Of a DNA stretch of 26,453 nucleotides, positions 1 to 7,035 are shown one piece after another. The stretch's first letter is position 1, and each line of letters starts with the position of its first letter. A program made the position numbers and the translations under genes. Below the pieces are notes generated by a model that ran no database searches, had not been told where the DNA came from, and saw only the letters and a list, made by a program, of their open reading frames with translations. The stretch comes from a virus: positions 1 through 26,453 of the IMG/VR virus record IMGVR_UViG_3300009104_000109. The stretch is one strand, 5' to 3'.

Positions 1-213
1 GTAGTACACGATAGCTTTGGAACTCACGCTTCTGACATAGAAGAACTTGGAATTATTTTACGAGAAAAATTTATAGAAATCTATAAAGAGGATGTTTTAC
101 AAAGGTTTAAGGACGAACAAGAGAAAAATGGAAAAATAGATTTGACTTCCCCGGAAGGGTATGGTAAATTGAGAATAGAAGGAGTGATTGATGCAGAATT
201 CTTTTTTAGCTAA
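1..213 (+). CDS. T7-like single-subunit RNA polymerase, C-terminal fragment
   Basis: Open from base 1, so the gene begins outside the window; 70 residues are present. It would be the phage DNA-dependent RNA polymerase that transcribes the rest of the genome. Residues 2-8 read VHDSFGT, the motif C of T7-type polymerases, in which the Asp is one of the two metal-binding catalytic residues. The end reads VIDAEFFFS, matching the place and character of the T7 C-terminal foot (DFAFA), which packs at the active site. The spacing from HDSFG to the C-terminus is close to that of T7 RNA polymerase. The stop lies inside the following small gene, which overlaps it by 23 bp. Identification from motif plus C-terminal foot is firm; the promoter specificity cannot be judged because the relevant domain is missing. 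Confidence 0.93.
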   Translation, partial: VVHDSFGTHASDIEELGIILREKFIEIYKEDVLQRFKDEQEKNGKIDLTSPEGYGKLRIEGVIDAEFFFS

Positions 214-457
214 TGTAAATATTGAAAACGTAGGTCAAGGAATGATGAAGGTGGTTGAAGCATTACAGCCTTTTAGTAAGTCTGAACGCTGTGTCATTCT
301 ATGTAGTGTTTTCAACTGTATGTATAACAATAAACTCAGAAAGGATAGAACAATAGCAGAATTAATGAACATTGTAGATCGTATCAGAGTAGATTGTAAG
401 GAAAAAAAGATTCCAGAATTCGGTGGTGCAGAAAACTATATCAAAGGAGAATTATAA
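191..457 (+). CDS. Small protein of unknown function (88 aa)
   Basis: I do not recognise this protein. The ATG at 191 is preceded by AAGGAG ending at 184, a good ribosome binding site with six-base spacing; an in-frame TTG at 188 is possible but less likely. The gene starts inside the end of the RNA polymerase gene, so translation is probably coupled. The sequence looks alpha-helical and soluble: a stretch around residues 25-65 (PFSKSERCVILCSVF, then RKDRTIAELMNIVDRI) reads as two amphipathic helices, with four cysteines in the middle of the protein. There is no signal peptide or membrane segment. It sits between RNA polymerase and SSB, a position where T7-like phages carry variable small host-takeover genes, so an early or middle role is a guess. 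Good coding context makes the gene itself likely. Confidence 0.75.
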   Translation: MQNSFLANVNIENVGQGMMKVVEALQPFSKSERCVILCSVFNCMYNNKLRKDRTIAELMNIVDRIRVDCKEKKIPEFGGAENYIKGEL

Positions 458-458
458 A

Positions 459-1001
459 ATGGCAGAAACTAAATTTCCCATGCACGTTTCACCAGTAGGT
501 ATAGCTTCATGGCCGTGGCTTAACAAGCCTGATGTACGCTTTGATGCTGACGGCATTTACCATGTTAAATTGGTAATGACTAAAGAGGAATCAAAGAAGA
601 TTGCTGCAGTAATCAAGCCTCTTATGAATGGTGGTAAGCACAACCCCTTGAAACCTGAGAAGGATGATCAAGGTAACAACACTGATAACATGGTGTGTCA
701 GTTTAAGATGAAATCAGTGGTTAAATCCCGAAAGGGAGACTTTACTCAAGTTCCTGTCTTGCTCGACAAAGAAGGTCAGCGTATTGAGTCTACGATAGGT
801 GCAGGTTCAAAGATTAAGGTTGCCTATCAAGCAGTGCCTTTTGATCAAGGTGGGGGTGGAGTAACTCTAAGACTCCGTAAGGTACGAGTTTTAGATTTGG
901 TTGAGTATCAAGGTAGCACGAATGATGATCTTGAGTGGGGCGAGGAGTTCTCTCAAGGTGCGAATGACAAGGATGATGATGTAGATGGGGAGGACTTCTA
1001 A
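459..1001 (+). CDS. ssb: Single-stranded DNA-binding protein, T7 gp2.5-like
   Basis: This 180-residue protein coats single-stranded DNA at the replication fork, protects it from nucleases, and contacts polymerase and primase-helicase. The body has the features of the T7 gp2.5 OB-fold family, and the last 20 or so residues are strongly acidic (KDDDVDGEDF at the end) with a terminal Phe. In T7 this tail binds the basic face of the DNA polymerase and is essential. The ATG at 459 follows AAAGGAG with suitable spacing; an upstream in-frame start at 423 would add residues that lie within the preceding gene and is not supported by a ribosome binding site. It is directly followed by a small unknown gene and then endonuclease I, as in the T7 gene 2.5-3 order. 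Confidence 0.93.
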   Translation: MAETKFPMHVSPVGIASWPWLNKPDVRFDADGIYHVKLVMTKEESKKIAAVIKPLMNGGKHNPLKPEKDDQGNNTDNMVCQFKMKSVVKSRKGDFTQVPVLLDKEGQRIESTIGAGSKIKVAYQAVPFDQGGGGVTLRLRKVRVLDLVEYQGSTNDDLEWGEEFSQGANDKDDDVDGEDF

Positions 1002-1003
1002 AT

Positions 1004-1225
1004 ATGCCTAGCTATGAGGACATCAAGCAGATGGAATCAGAGGAGGTGTATCGGAAGTTGATGGAATGTAAGCCTGAGGTAGTCCATAGACTTGTATCAG
1101 ATTTGTACCAAGTATTACATACAGGTTCTTTTCCAGTTGATAATTTTTATACTGTGAAGACTACTTTAACAATGTTAAGGGGCTTACTGAGTGCGAGTGA
1201 GTTATATGGACAACAAGAAAATTAA
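1004..1225 (+). CDS. Small helical protein of unknown function (73 aa)
   Basis: No family is recognised. The ATG at 1004 follows GGGGAGG (about 987-993), and the gene begins two bases after the SSB stop, so the two are almost certainly cotranscribed. The sequence is rich in Glu, Leu and Val with helix-forming spacing throughout (for example SEEVYRKLMECKPEVVHRL), soluble, with no membrane segment. Its last 20 bp overlap the start of the endonuclease I gene. The position between SSB and endonuclease suggests a small replication or recombination accessory protein, but nothing in the residues shows this. Confidence 0.72.
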   Translation: MPSYEDIKQMESEEVYRKLMECKPEVVHRLVSDLYQVLHTGSFPVDNFYTVKTTLTMLRGLLSASELYGQQEN

Positions 1226-1658
1226 AGTAACTCCGCACTGGAAGCATGGTATCGCTAGGGGGTATCGCTCAGGGTTAGAGTCGAAGATAGGTGAACAATT
1301 AAAAAGTGCCGAAGTTGAGTGGTACTACGAACCTGAGCGTATTCCCTACATACCTAATCAAAAAACTTATACACCAGATTTTTATTTAGTTCACAAAAAA
1401 GATTGTATCTCAAAAGCAGAAAGATATGGAATATACATAGAAACTAAGGGTAGGTTTTTAGCCTCTGATAGAGCTAAACACCTTTTAATAAAAGAGCAAC
1501 ATCCTGATCTAGACATCAGGTTTGTATTCACTAACCCAAACCAAAAACTCTATAAAGGATCGAGGACAACTTATGGACAATGGTGTGACAAGTATGGGTT
1601 TAAATACGCAAAAAAGGACATCCCCTCAGAATGGTTCATCAAATTGGGTGGGAAATGA
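1206..1658 (+). CDS. Endonuclease I, Holliday junction resolvase, T7 gp3-like
   Basis: A 150-residue member of the T7 endonuclease I family, which cleaves branched DNA such as Holliday junctions and helps break down host DNA. The match to T7 gp3 is close along the whole length: RSGLE near residues 21-25, YTPDF around 55-59, ETKG at 79-82, KHLLI.EQHPDLDIR, and KLYKGS near the end. The T7 catalytic set E20, D55, E65, K67 corresponds to E25, D58, E79 and K81 here, all present. There is an insertion of several residues between PDF and ETKG compared with T7. The ATG at 1206 is preferred over an upstream GTG at 1191 because family members start close to this point. It overlaps the preceding gene by 20 bp and the primase-helicase start by 86 bp. 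Confidence 0.95.
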   Translation: MDNKKIKVTPHWKHGIARGYRSGLESKIGEQLKSAEVEWYYEPERIPYIPNQKTYTPDFYLVHKKDCISKAERYGIYIETKGRFLASDRAKHLLIKEQHPDLDIRFVFTNPNQKLYKGSRTTYGQWCDKYGFKYAKKDIPSEWFIKLGGK

Positions 1659-3261
1659 GGCTTGTCCAAAATGCGGATCGAAGGATAATTTAGCGAGGTA
1701 TGATGATGGACATGGTTATTGTTTTGGAGTGGATTGCGGTTACTATCAGCCTACTAGCAGTTCTGTTCGTAGGGTTCATGGACTTTCCGAATCCAATCCC
1801 GATAATAAAAAGAAATTTACTAACCTACTTCCGAAAGGACAATACAAAGATTTAACCAAAAGGAAAATCTCTGAGAAGACCTGTAAATTATATGGTTATT
1901 CTATTGGTAAGTATAATGACAAGCCTTGTCAGATTGCAGAATTTAAAGATGATCATGGTAACGTAGTAGGACAGAAGGTACGACTTCAAGGGAATGACTT
2001 CCGTACTCTAGGCGAAGTGTCTGGACTATGGGGTAAACACCTTTGGGGTACTGGTAAAAAGATAGTCATTACTGAGGGTGAAATAGATTGCCTCAGTGTA
2101 GCAGAGCAACAAAATTGTAAGTGGCCTACTGTCTCCATTCCCAACGGAGCTAAGTCAGCTAAGAAAGCCATACAGAAGGACTACGAGTGGCTTGTAGGAA
2201 ACTTTGAAGAAATTATTCTCATGTTTGATATGGATAAACCGGGAATGACAGCTTCAAAACAGTGTTCCGAGTTATTCCCTCCCGGTAAATGTAAGATTGC
2301 CAAACTCCCAAAGAAAGATGCTAATGAGTGCCTTGTAGCTAATCAAGGGTCAAGTATTGTTAGTGCTATTTGGAACGCCTCAATCTCTAGACCAGATGGG
2401 ATAGTAGCCGGAGAAGACACATGGGAGCTAGTGAATACTCCAATCAAACCTAGCGATCACGAATATCCGTGGATTGGACTTAATAAGAAAACTTTAGGAG
2501 CTAGAAAAGGTGAGCTTGTAACCTTCTGTGCAGGTACAGGTGCAGGTAAATCAACTACTGTCAAAGAGATTGCGTCTTACTTACTTAGTAAAGGTGAGAA
2601 AGTGGGTTATCTTGCTTTGGAGGAATCAGTAAGGAACGCAGCTCTGGACTTCATGTCGATTGAAGCTAATTCTATGCTCCACCTTCAAAATAATTTAGAG
2701 GAAAAATATTTGAGGGAAATATGGGAAAGAGTTTTTGCTACTGGCAGACTCTTTCTTTATGATCATTGGGGGAGCTTAGATGGGGATGTACTTACCAATC
2801 GTATTCGTTATCTTGTTCGCAGCTGTGGTGTGGATTGGATCGTGCTTGATCATATTAGTATCATGGTCAGTGGTCTCGAAGGAGGAGACGAGCGAAGACT
2901 TATCGACAATCTTATGACAAAGCTACGATCACTAGCAGAAGAACTTAATGTAGGAATGTTTATTGTCTCACATTTAAAGAGACCATCACAAGGAAAGGGG
3001 CATGAGGATGGTAAACAGATCAGTATCGGAGACCTTAGAGGGAGTGGAGCTATTGCTCAGCTCAGCGATTTTGTTATTGGACTTGAACGAGATCAACAAG
3101 GAACGAATGAAACTATCGTTAGAGTCCTCAAAGCGCGGTATAAGGGAAGTTCGACAGGCGTTGCAACCTGTTTATCCTATAGTCCAGAGTCAGGTAGACT
3201 CAGCGAATGTGCAATCCCAAATGAAGAAGACGATAGTGAACTTAACGAGCAAGATTTCTGA
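1573..3261 (+). CDS. DNA primase-helicase, T7 gp4-like
   Basis: A 562-residue bifunctional replisome protein: an N-terminal primase makes short RNA primers and a C-terminal hexameric RecA-fold helicase unwinds the fork. Zinc-binding cysteines lie at 31, 34, 50 and 55. The TOPRIM core has TEGEID with E168 and D172, then FDMD with D219 and D221, and KDANEC further on, all as in T7 gp4. The helicase Walker A is AGTGAGKST with K326, and Walker B is IVLDH with D426. The C-terminus is acidic and ends DF, like the T7 gp4 tail that docks on DNA polymerase. The ATG at 1573 has GAGG seven bases upstream and gives a T7-like distance to the zinc motif; the longest possible frame starts at 1522, deeper inside endonuclease I. 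A full-length and a zinc-less short form, as in T7, was not evident. Confidence 0.95.
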   Translation: MDNGVTSMGLNTQKRTSPQNGSSNWVGNEACPKCGSKDNLARYDDGHGYCFGVDCGYYQPTSSSVRRVHGLSESNPDNKKKFTNLLPKGQYKDLTKRKISEKTCKLYGYSIGKYNDKPCQIAEFKDDHGNVVGQKVRLQGNDFRTLGEVSGLWGKHLWGTGKKIVITEGEIDCLSVAEQQNCKWPTVSIPNGAKSAKKAIQKDYEWLVGNFEEIILMFDMDKPGMTASKQCSELFPPGKCKIAKLPKKDANECLVANQGSSIVSAIWNASISRPDGIVAGEDTWELVNTPIKPSDHEYPWIGLNKKTLGARKGELVTFCAGTGAGKSTTVKEIASYLLSKGEKVGYLALEESVRNAALDFMSIEANSMLHLQNNLEEKYLREIWERVFATGRLFLYDHWGSLDGDVLTNRIRYLVRSCGVDWIVLDHISIMVSGLEGGDERRLIDNLMTKLRSLAEELNVGMFIVSHLKRPSQGKGHEDGKQISIGDLRGSGAIAQLSDFVIGLERDQQGTNETIVRVLKARYKGSSTGVATCLSYSPESGRLSECAIPNEEDDSELNEQDF

Positions 3262-3298
3262 TTTAGAAGAACGCTTTCCAACCGGAGATTTAAGATGA
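3107..3298 (+). CDS. Possible overlapping gene at the helicase end (63 aa)
   Basis: A frame that runs out of phase through the last 155 bp of the primase-helicase gene and continues 37 bp beyond it. Two points favour translation: the ATG at 3107 is preceded by AAGGA (3098-3102) at a workable distance, and its TGA overlaps the DNA polymerase ATG in the ATGA arrangement typical of coupled phage genes. The predicted protein is basic and helical, with SKISDLEERF near the C-terminus, and no recognised domain. A shorter version could start at ATG 3221. The sequence is constrained by the helicase frame for most of its length, so the open frame could be chance. I consider it a candidate only. Confidence 0.35.
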   Translation: MKLSLESSKRGIREVRQALQPVYPIVQSQVDSANVQSQMKKTIVNLTSKISDLEERFPTGDLR

Positions 3299-5127
3299 GC
3301 TTAGAACTCGTATTTGACATTGAAACGAATGGTCTATTAGATACAGTAGATCAAGTACACTGCATAGGACTAGCAGTAGTAGGAGCTAAGGCCGGTCAGT
3401 TGTATGCGAATCAGTCCGGGTTTTATGATAACGAGTTTGCTTCTTATGACTGCTTGGAGGATGCTTTAGAAAACATGAAGCGCGCTGAGAGATTGATAGG
3501 TCATAACATTATTGGTTATGATCTACCAGTTTTGAAGAAGGTATTAGGGTGGACTCCTAGTAAGAACACAGAGATAATTGATACCTTAGTTCTATCTAGA
3601 CTAATACATACTGACCTAAAAGAATTAGACTCTAAGAATAGAAAGTTAGAGCCTAAGCTTTGGGGCAGTCATAGTCTTAAAGCTTGGGGTATTAGGCATG
3701 GTAATTTAAAAGGTGACTATGGCGAAACCTCAGATTGGTCTGAGTTCTCAGATGAGATGGCAGTCTATTGTCAACAAGATGTAAATATTACTATGGACTT
3801 GTACTATCATTTCTTAGAACAAGAATATAGTCAGGATGCTATGGAAATGGAACTCAAGTTTGCACAAATTATATCAAGACAAGAGCAACATGGCTTTAAC
3901 TTTAATGTGAAGAAAGGACAAGAGCTATATGTTAATCTTCTTAAGGATAAAGAAAAGTTGGCTGAAAAATTACGGACTTCATTCGGCAGTTGGTATGTCA
4001 GTGAAGGAGAGTTTACTCCAAAGAAAGATAACAAGAAGCGAGGCTACACTAGTGGAGCACCTTTTACTAAAATTAAAACTGTGGAATTCAACCCAAATTC
4101 CAGAGACCACATATCGTCTAGATTGCAGAAGCTATATGGGTGGCTTCCTAACTCTTTCACTCCAAGTGGGAAACCAGAAGTAAACGAATCTATACTAAGT
4201 AAGCTTAGGTTTCCGAATTGCCAAGAGCTAAAGAAACATTTCTTAATCAGTAAGAGAGTGTCTCAATTAGCTGAGGGTGATAACGCATGGCTTAAATTAG
4301 AGAGAGATGGGAGGCTTCATGGTAGAGTCAACACTAATGGGGCTGTTACTGGTAGGTGTACCCATTCCTATCCTAATATAGCACAAGTACCGGCCTCTTA
4401 TAGCCCCTATGGTAAAGAGTGTAGGACACTATTCACAGTAGGTAAAGGTAAGAAGCTAGTCGGGGTAGATGCAGATGGTCTTGAACTCAGAGCATTGGCA
4501 GGTTACATGAGTAGGTATGATGGGGGAAAGTATGTTAAGGCTGCAGTGTCGGGTGATAAAAAGAAATCTACTGACATCCATTCTATTAACATGAAAGCAT
4601 TGGATATAGATAATCGCGATACTGCTAAGACATGGTTCTATGCTTTTATCTATGGTGCAGGAGACATGAAGCTAGGATTAATATTAGGTAAGGGATCAAG
4701 GGCAGGTAGAGCTTCAAGACAAAGATTCCTAAAGAATGTTACTGGACTTCAAACATTAACAACCAAAGTAAAGGAGACATACAGGAGAAGGGGCTATCTA
4801 ATAGGACTTGATGGTAGGAAGCTACACATTAGGTCAGAGCATAGTGCTCTTAATACTTTACTTCAATCAGCAGGTGCGGTGCTTATGAAGAAAGCTTTAG
4901 TTATACTTGATGAGAAGCTTAAGTTCAGAGGCTTGAAAGCAGGTCAAGACTATGAGTTTGTAGCTAATATCCATGATGAATTCCAAATCGAGGTAGAAGA
5001 AAAATATGCAAAAGACGTTGCCGAAGAATCTGAGAGAGCGATCCGAACTGCAGGGGAATTCTTTGAATTTGGTTGCCCACTTTCCGCAACTGCGAAAATT
5101 GGAGAGACTTGGGCTGAAACCCATTAA
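3295..5127 (+). CDS. DNA polymerase, family A, T7 gp5-like
   Basis: The replicative polymerase, 610 residues against about 704 in T7. The 3'-5' proofreading domain is intact: D8 and E10 (FDIET), D76 (GHNIIGYD), D162 (QQDVNIT). Polymerase motif A is VGVDADGLELR with D392, motif B has K445 and Y449 (KTWFYAFIYGAG), and motif C is HDE at 560-562 with D561. Y449 aligns with T7 Y526, the residue that permits efficient dideoxynucleotide use and corresponds to E. coli Pol I position 762. The loop between exonuclease and polymerase domains is shorter than in T7, accounting for some of the length difference; the thioredoxin-binding loop was not clearly recognised. The ATG at 3295 follows GGAG (3283-3286). 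An HNH gene follows after 25 bp. Confidence 0.96.
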   Translation: MSLELVFDIETNGLLDTVDQVHCIGLAVVGAKAGQLYANQSGFYDNEFASYDCLEDALENMKRAERLIGHNIIGYDLPVLKKVLGWTPSKNTEIIDTLVLSRLIHTDLKELDSKNRKLEPKLWGSHSLKAWGIRHGNLKGDYGETSDWSEFSDEMAVYCQQDVNITMDLYYHFLEQEYSQDAMEMELKFAQIISRQEQHGFNFNVKKGQELYVNLLKDKEKLAEKLRTSFGSWYVSEGEFTPKKDNKKRGYTSGAPFTKIKTVEFNPNSRDHISSRLQKLYGWLPNSFTPSGKPEVNESILSKLRFPNCQELKKHFLISKRVSQLAEGDNAWLKLERDGRLHGRVNTNGAVTGRCTHSYPNIAQVPASYSPYGKECRTLFTVGKGKKLVGVDADGLELRALAGYMSRYDGGKYVKAAVSGDKKKSTDIHSINMKALDIDNRDTAKTWFYAFIYGAGDMKLGLILGKGSRAGRASRQRFLKNVTGLQTLTTKVKETYRRRGYLIGLDGRKLHIRSEHSALNTLLQSAGAVLMKKALVILDEKLKFRGLKAGQDYEFVANIHDEFQIEVEEKYAKDVAEESERAIRTAGEFFEFGCPLSATAKIGETWAETH

Positions 5128-5152
5128 GACAACCAAAGCTTTAATAGTATTT

Positions 5153-5569
5153 ATGGAAAAAGATTTTCAAATGATGATGGGTAAGACAGGTATCAACCCA
5201 TATAAAAGCACTGGTAAAGATCGTTTAAATTATTTAAAGTTTAACAATAATATTAGAAGGTCTTTCTTATGTTGGTTAAAAGAGTTTACTTGTGAGACCT
5301 GTAACTTCACTAACCCAACAAAGACTCTACACTTCCACCATGTAGACCCCAAGAGGAAACGTGGAAACATTTTTACAATGGTTGGGGGTAAGAACAAGAT
5401 GAAACTATTTAAAGAAGTATTTAAATGTGTATATGTTTGTGAAAACTGTCATTTTAAAATTCACTCAGAAGAAGGAGGAATAAATGGGCAATACGAAATT
5501 ATTAATAGACGGAGACATTCTTACATACAGAACTTGTTGGGCAGTTCAAACAGAGGTTCAATGGGATGA
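5153..5569 (+). CDS. Free-standing HNH endonuclease
   Basis: A 138-residue HNH nuclease. Two zinc-knuckle pairs, C47/C50 and C96/C99, frame a core with HFHHVDP (H62, H63, D65) and a distal H104 in CHFKIHSE, the pattern of the beta-beta-alpha-metal HNH fold. Such genes in phages are usually mobile homing endonucleases, and T7 itself has a small gene between polymerase and exonuclease (5.3). The start is uncertain: the ATG at 5153 has no convincing ribosome binding site; an in-frame TTG lies at 5099 and the open frame extends back to 5006 inside the polymerase gene. The last 86 bp overlap the exonuclease gene out of frame, so about 29 C-terminal residues are encoded in shared sequence. Parts of the gene are very AT-rich (12 G/C in 60 at 5221-5280 and at 5401-5460), unlike the end of the polymerase gene. 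Confidence 0.85.
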   Translation: MEKDFQMMMGKTGINPYKSTGKDRLNYLKFNNNIRRSFLCWLKEFTCETCNFTNPTKTLHFHHVDPKRKRGNIFTMVGGKNKMKLFKEVFKCVYVCENCHFKIHSEEGGINGQYEIINRRRHSYIQNLLGSSNRGSMG

Positions 5570-6236
5570 TGACATTGTTACTACTGCTACTAATCTTAAG
5601 GAATTGGAATTCCAATCTAAGAATACTGTAGAGTATTGGAGAGAAAAATTTGAAGTAAAGAATAAAGAAAATATTACTATTTGTTTCTCTGACAGGACAA
5701 ATAATTTTAGACGAAAAATTTTCCCCGAATATAAAGCTAATCGGAAAGGTAGTAAGAAACCTCTAGGGTACAATCATCTAGAAACATTTTTAAAGAAAGC
5801 TTACAATTCTTTTGTCCTCGATAATTGTGAAGCTGATGATGCCTTAGGGGTTCTTGCTACCAGTTATACTAAAAACATGAGGCCGATAATCATATCAATA
5901 GATAAAGATATGTTGACAATCCCTTGTGAATATTATAATATTGATACTGAGGAGGTACTTAAAATTAACAAGGAGGATGCAGACTTTCAATTCTTTCACC
6001 AAACTTTAACAGGAGACTCAGTAGATAATTACAAAGGGTGTCCGGGGATAGGAAAGAAAAGAGCTGACGCATTACTCAAAGAGAAGGGAGCAACATGGGA
6101 GACAGTATTAGATGCGTTTGTTAATGCCGGACTAGATGCAGATGACGCGTTAACTCAAGCTAGAGTAGCTAGAATCTTACGAGCTAGTGATTATAACTTT
6201 GGAAAAGAGGAGGTTATCTTATGGAATCCCCTATAA
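5484..6236 (+). CDS. 5'-3' exonuclease, T7 gp6-like
   Basis: A 250-residue FEN/5'-3' exonuclease that removes RNA primers and helps degrade host DNA and form concatemers. Acidic metal-binding positions are visible in LLIDGD (residues 6-11), CEADDALGVL, ISIDKDM and TGDSVDNY. YKANRK matches the family signature, and the end RILRASDYNF...ILWNP follows the T7 gp6 ending closely. A helix-hairpin-helix-like GCPGIGKKRA follows the last Asp motif. The ATG at 5484 has a very strong AGAAGGAGG ribosome binding site ending eight or so bases upstream. It is overlapped at its start by the HNH gene and at its end (16 bp) by the DUF3310 gene. Confidence 0.94.
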   Translation: MGNTKLLIDGDILTYRTCWAVQTEVQWDDDIVTTATNLKELEFQSKNTVEYWREKFEVKNKENITICFSDRTNNFRRKIFPEYKANRKGSKKPLGYNHLETFLKKAYNSFVLDNCEADDALGVLATSYTKNMRPIIISIDKDMLTIPCEYYNIDTEEVLKINKEDADFQFFHQTLTGDSVDNYKGCPGIGKKRADALLKEKGATWETVLDAFVNAGLDADDALTQARVARILRASDYNFGKEEVILWNPL

Positions 6237-6493
6237 CAGACAACAATGACATTGATGCGTACAGTTTAAATGATCAGTGGAAAGGTGGTAGTACCAACAT
6301 CAGACCTAAGTATTACGCTAAGTATAAGATTGATCCGTGGACTTTTATTATAGAGAATCAATTAGGTATGGATGTAGGAAGTGTAGTTAAATATGTGGTT
6401 AGGCACAAGGATAAGAATGGTGTAGAAGACCTAAACAAAGCCATTAAATGTATAGAGATGATGAAGGAATATTATTACAATGAAAAAAGTTAA
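6221..6493 (+). CDS. DUF3310 protein, related to T7 gp1.7
   Basis: A 90-residue protein whose middle part matches the DUF3310 pattern: RPKYY, then DPWTFIIENQLGMDVGSVVKYVVRHKDKNG (read as two pieces), then VEDLNKAIKCIE. This domain occurs in T7 gp1.7, which has been reported to act as a nucleoside monophosphate kinase and to affect dideoxythymidine sensitivity. A nucleotide role would fit the neighbours here, MazG and ribonucleotide reductase, but this short version may be only the DUF3310 part. AGGAGG sits about eight bases before the ATG at 6221. It overlaps the exonuclease end by 16 bp and the next gene by 14 bp. In T7 the relative lies upstream of SSB, so it is in a different place here. 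Confidence 0.82.
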   Translation: MESPITDNNDIDAYSLNDQWKGGSTNIRPKYYAKYKIDPWTFIIENQLGMDVGSVVKYVVRHKDKNGVEDLNKAIKCIEMMKEYYYNEKS

Positions 6494-6671
6494 TGAAATA
6501 CCTGAAACACCACATGAAACACCAGTTTGTGACCATTTAGAGTATCTAATAGCTAATAACAATGTTCAGGTGGATGATTGTTATTTTGATGAACTGCATG
6601 GTATTGAATGTGGTTTTGAAGACGAAGAACAAACTGGTTCCACCTATCGGGAGAACGCAGGAGATGAATAA
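6480..6671 (+). CDS. Small acidic protein of unknown function (63 aa)
   Basis: Not recognised. The protein is rich in Glu and Asp, with two PETPHETP-like Pro/Glu/Thr segments near the N-terminus and two cysteines in the second half (DDCYFDELHGIECGFEDEEQ). The nearest Shine-Dalgarno-like AAGGA is about eleven bases upstream of the ATG, so initiation may depend on coupling to the DUF3310 gene, which it overlaps by 14 bp. It overlaps the MazG-like gene by 8 bp at its end. Strongly acidic small phage proteins are sometimes DNA mimics or inhibitors, but there is no direct evidence for that here. Confidence 0.65.
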   Translation: MKKVNEIPETPHETPVCDHLEYLIANNNVQVDDCYFDELHGIECGFEDEEQTGSTYRENAGDE

Positions 6672-7035
6672 AGTTAGAGAGTTCCATGAGAAAATGGAGC
6701 TAGCAGTAGACCAACCATTCAGCAAAGAGCTACTTGAGTTTCGGATGAAGTTAATCTTTGAAGAAGTTCAAGAGCTTGCTGAGGTTGGTATGACATTAGA
6801 AACAAATTCTAATGAAACAGAACGTAGAGTTTTAATGCAAGATTTCTTAAAGGAAATGTGTGATGTCATTTATGTTATTAAAGGAACTGCCGTATCATTC
6901 GGGATGGACTTAGACAAAGCTTATGACCTAGTACATAAGAGCAACATGAGTAAGTTCCCATTTACTAAAGATGACAGTGGTAAAGTTATGAAAGGTAAAA
7001 ACTATAAACCCCCTGTACTAGAGGAGTGTATATGA
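6664..7035 (+). CDS. mazG: MazG-like nucleoside triphosphate pyrophosphohydrolase
   Basis: A 123-residue all-alpha NTP pyrophosphohydrolase of the MazG/PRA-PH type, hydrolysing NTPs or dNTPs to monophosphates. The metal-binding pattern EExxE...ExxD is present as E33, E34, E37 and E64, D67, followed by HKSNMSKFP, a motif common in phage members. Marine cyanophages often carry MazG; proposed roles are altering (p)ppGpp or recycling host nucleotides, and this is not settled. The ATG at 6664 follows GGGAG (6649-6653); longer frames starting at 6562 lie inside the preceding gene. Its stop overlaps the RNR start in an ATGA arrangement, so the two are probably translated together, supporting a dNTP supply role. 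Confidence 0.87.
   Translation: MNKVREFHEKMELAVDQPFSKELLEFRMKLIFEEVQELAEVGMTLETNSNETERRVLMQDFLKEMCDVIYVIKGTAVSFGMDLDKAYDLVHKSNMSKFPFTKDDSGKVMKGKNYKPPVLEECI

Noticed and set aside
5006-5152. N-terminal extension of the HNH protein into the polymerase gene
   Set aside because: The extension has no HNH-like residues and no ribosome binding site; it is most likely open by chance.
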